Positions 61,431 through 64,000 of a stretch of DNA of 64,000 nt are shown here, piece by piece (position 1 is the stretch's first letter; each line of letters starts with the position of its first letter). Location of the stretch: the NCBI RefSeq assembly GCF_029227915.1, contig NC_079875.1, forward strand, positions 40,631,201 to 40,695,200. Reading direction: 5' to 3'. Origin of the DNA: Hydractinia symbiolongicarpus (lineage: Eukaryota; Cnidaria; Hydrozoa; Anthoathecata; Hydractiniidae). The position numbers were made by a program, and so were the translations under genes. The notes under the pieces are model-generated. The model did no database searches, had not been told where the DNA came from, and saw only the letters and a program-made list of their open reading frames with translations.

Positions 61431-64000
61431 TTTGCCGTAAACCCCGGACACGGCGCGTATAGTCAAAAGTATACAAAGAAAGTACCCAGGGAGTAAACTC
61501 ATTTCCCGAACGATTTTTTAAATTATTTTTTCACCACTAAAACGCATGAGACTTGTAGTTTTCAAAAATGTTTTCATTTTTGATGAGACGCTGAATAAAT
61601 GAAGTTTAATTGCCGGCAAACGAAAACCCGCCATTTGCCGTAAACCCCGGACTCGGCGCGTATAGTCAAAAGTATACAAAGAAAGTACCCAGGGAGTAAA
61701 CTCATTTCTCGAACGATTTTTTAAATTATTTTTTCACCACTAAAACGCATGAGACTTGTAGTTTTTAAAAATGTTTTCATTTTTGATGAGACGCTGAATA
61801 AAAGAAGTTTAATCGCCGGCAAACGAAAACCTGCGATTTCCCGTTAATCCCGGACTCGGCCCGTATAGTCAAAAGTATACAAAGAAAGTACCCAGGGTGT
61901 AAACTCATTTCCCGAACGATTTTTTAAATTATTATTTCACCACTAAAGCCCATGAGACTTGTAGTTTTTAAAAATGTTTTTATTTTTGATGAGACGCTGT
62001 ATAAAAGAAGTTTAATCGCCGGCAAACGAAAAACCGCGACTTCCCGTAAATCCCGGACTCGGCCCGTATTATCAAAAAGTATACAAAGAAAGTACCGTGT
62101 GAGTAAACTCATTTCCAAAACGATTTTTTAAATTATTACTTTACCACTAAAGCCCATGAGATTTGTAGTTTTTAAAAATGTTTTCATTTTTGATGAGACG
62201 CTGAATAAAAGAAGTTTAATCGCCGGCAAAGGAAAACCCGCCATTTCCTGTAAATCCCGGACTCGGCCCGTATAGTCAAAAGTATACAAAGAAAGTACCC
62301 AGGGAGTAAACTCATTTCCCGAACGATTTTTTTAATTATTTTTTCACCACTAAAGCCCATGAGACTTGTAGTTTCTAAAAATGTTTTCATTTTTGATAAG
62401 ACGCTTAATGAAAGAGGTTTAATCGCCGGCAAACGAAAACCCGCCATTTCCCGTAAACCCCGGACTCGGCCCGTATAGACAAAAGTATACAAAGAAAGTA
62501 CCCAGGGAGTAAACTCATTTCCCGAACGATTTTTTAAATTATTTTTTCACCACTAAAACGCGTGAGACTTGTAGTTTTAAAAAATGTTTTCATTTTTGAT
62601 GAGACGCTTAATGAAAGAAGTTTAATCGCCGGCAAACGAAAACCCGCGATTTCCCATAAATCCCGGGCTTGGCCCGTATAGTCGAATGTATACAAAGAAA
62701 GTACCCTGTGAGTAAACTCATTTCCCGAACGATTTTTTATATTATTTTTTTACCACTAAACGCATGAGACTTGTAGTTTTCAAAAATGTTTTCATATTTG
62801 ATGGAACGCAGAATGAAAGAAGTTTAATCGCCGGCAAACGAAAACCCGCCATTTCCCGTAAACCCCGGACTCGGCACGTATGATAAAAAGTATACAAAGA
62901 AAGTACCCAGGGAGTATACTCATTTCCCGAACGATTTTTTAAATTATTCTTTCACCACTAAAACGCATGAGACTTGTAGTTTTCAAAAATGTTTTCATTT
63001 TTGATGAGACGCTGAATAAAAGAAGTTTAATCGCCGGCAAACGAAAACCTGCGGTTTCCCGTAAATCCCGGACTCGGCCCGTATAGTCAAAAGTATACAA
63101 AGAAAGTACCCAGGGAGTAAACTCATTTCCCGAACGATTTTTTAAATTATTTTTTCACCACTAAAATGCATCAGACTTGTAGTTTTTAAAAATGTTTTCA
63201 TTTTTGATGAGACGCTTAATGAAAGTGGTTTAATTGCCGGCAAACGAAAACCCGCGATTTCCCGTTAATCCCGGACTTGGCCCGTATAGTCCAATGTATA
63301 CAAAGAAAGTACCCAGGGACTAAACTCATTTCCCGAACGATTTTTTAATATATTTTTTCACCACTAAAACGCATGAGACTTTTAGTTTTCAAAAATCTTT
63401 TCATTTTTGATGAGACGCTGAATAAAAGAAGTTTAATCGCCGGCAAACGAAAACCTGCGATTTCCCGTTAATCCCGGACTCGGCCCGTATAGTCAAAAGT
63501 ATACAAAGAAAGTACGCAGGGTGTAAACTCATTTCCCTAACGTTTTTTTAAATTATTATTTCACCACTAAAGCCCATGAGACTTGTAGTTTTTAAAAATG
63601 TTTTCATTTTTGATGAGACGCTGTATAAAAGAAGTTTAATCGCCGGGAAATGAAAAACCGCGACTTCCCGTAAATCCCAGACTCGGCCCGTATAGTCAAA
63701 AAGTATACAAAGAAAGTACCCTGTGAGTAAACTCATTTCTCGAACGATTTTTTAAATTATTTTTTCACCACTAAAACGCATGAGACTTGTAGATTTCAAA
63801 AAATTTTTCATTTTTGATGAGACGCTGAATAAAAGAAGTTTAATCGCCGGCAAACGAAAACCTGCGATTTCCCGTTAATCCCGGACTCGGCCCGTATAGT
63901 CAAAAGTATACAAAGAAAGTACGCAGGGTGTAAACTCATTTCCCGAACGTTTTTTTAAATTATTATTTCACCACTAAAGCCCATGAGACTTGTAGTTTTT
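61431..64000. repeat. Long-range duplicated block, right copy (cut by window end)
   Basis: Second copy of 51,485-54,054, same order of variants, offset 9,946 bp. Small differences: GAGACTTGTAGTTTC against GGGACTTGTAGTTTC near 62,364, GGGAAATGAAAAACC near 63,645, CAAAAATCTTTTC near 63,390. Ends inside the monomer starting at 63,983. Confidence 0.85.

Larger units (their letters stand above)
1..64000. repeat. 203-bp satellite DNA array filling the whole window
   Basis: Every stretch reads as a copy of one monomer of about 203 bp in the same orientation. Taking ATGAGACTTG as position 1, starts fall at 182, 385, 588, 791 and so on to 63,780 and 63,983. Conserved landmarks in order are an A/T hairpin (19-36), the A/B class-marker segment (45-60), a GC-rich stem-loop (63-90), four CCCG words (82-115), GTATAC (127-132), CATTTCCCGAACG (158-170) and T-tracts (172-189). 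Hand count of a consensus gives 69 A, 57 T, 35 G, 42 C. No non-satellite insertion longer than a few bases was seen. Long homogeneous arrays of this kind are known from centromeric and pericentromeric heterochromatin of eukaryotes; location and family name are not determinable here. Confidence 0.98.

Noticed and set aside
1-64000. CRISPR array
   Set aside because: There are no unique spacers between short identical repeats; the entire 203 bp is repeated and varies by point changes.
1-64000. Alpha satellite or another well-known satellite
   Set aside because: Period and sequence differ from the 171-bp primate alpha family, and I cannot match it to other families from memory. No name is given.
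1-64000. Telomeric repeats, rRNA or tRNA genes, LTRs or transposase fragments
   Set aside because: I looked for short telomere-like runs, terminal repeats with unique interiors and conserved RNA gene blocks and saw none; every stretch aligns to the satellite monomer.

Overview
The window is one uninterrupted tandem array of a satellite DNA with a monomer of about 203 bp, from the first base to the last. By hand count from monomer starts (base 182 to base 63,983) there are about 313 full monomers, all head to tail in one orientation, plus four extra partial copies of about 75 bp. I found no gene, RNA gene, transposon, CRISPR array, microsatellite or unique spacer anywhere, and neither edge of the array is in the window. 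The many 60-110 codon open frames are by-products of the repeat: 203 is not a multiple of 3, so any frame shifts with each monomer, and the same short peptides recur on both strands at monomer spacing.

An array of this size and complexity is typical of a eukaryotic centromeric, pericentromeric or other heterochromatic block. The species cannot be named from the sequence. The monomer is about 38% GC with 13 CpG against about 7 expected. It therefore lacks the CpG loss usual in heavily methylated genomes, which fits many invertebrates better than vertebrates or plants, but this is only a hint. I do not recognise the family.

Layout. 1-3,682: mosaic of diverged monomers. 3,683-6,320: four-monomer higher-order repeat (811 bp). 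6,341-8,158: first copy of a ten-to-eleven-monomer unit that includes a 278 bp monomer. 8,159-11,683 and 11,684-15,050: a 3,525 bp unit in tandem. 15,051-17,833: mixed monomers. 17,834-21,412: three/four-monomer mosaics. 21,413-24,658 and 24,659-27,904: a sixteen-monomer unit (3,246 bp) duplicated almost perfectly. 27,905-31,515: mixed. 31,516-35,150: seven-monomer unit (about 1,422 bp). 35,151-36,388: island of monomers like those of the left end. 36,389-38,012: dimer repeat (406 bp). 38,013-39,608: transition. 39,609-51,484: thirteen-monomer family (2,637 bp) with 11-, 7- and 6-monomer derivatives. 51,485-54,054: block copied again at 61,431-64,000, 9,946 bp away. 54,055-55,219: mixed. 55,220-57,864: four-monomer repeat (811 bp). 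57,865-61,430: five-monomer mosaics and a small block copied from the dimer region.

The monomers fall into two main sequence classes (A and B) separated by linked differences. Their mixing, the hybrid monomers and the nested tandem duplications record repeated unequal exchange. Each monomer carries an A/T hairpin, a GC-rich stem-loop and four CCCG words spaced about one helical turn apart. Class B also carries, on the minus strand, a motif with all nine core bases of the CENP-B box but a spacer one base too short. Block boundaries are from reading by eye and are good to a few tens of bases unless stated.
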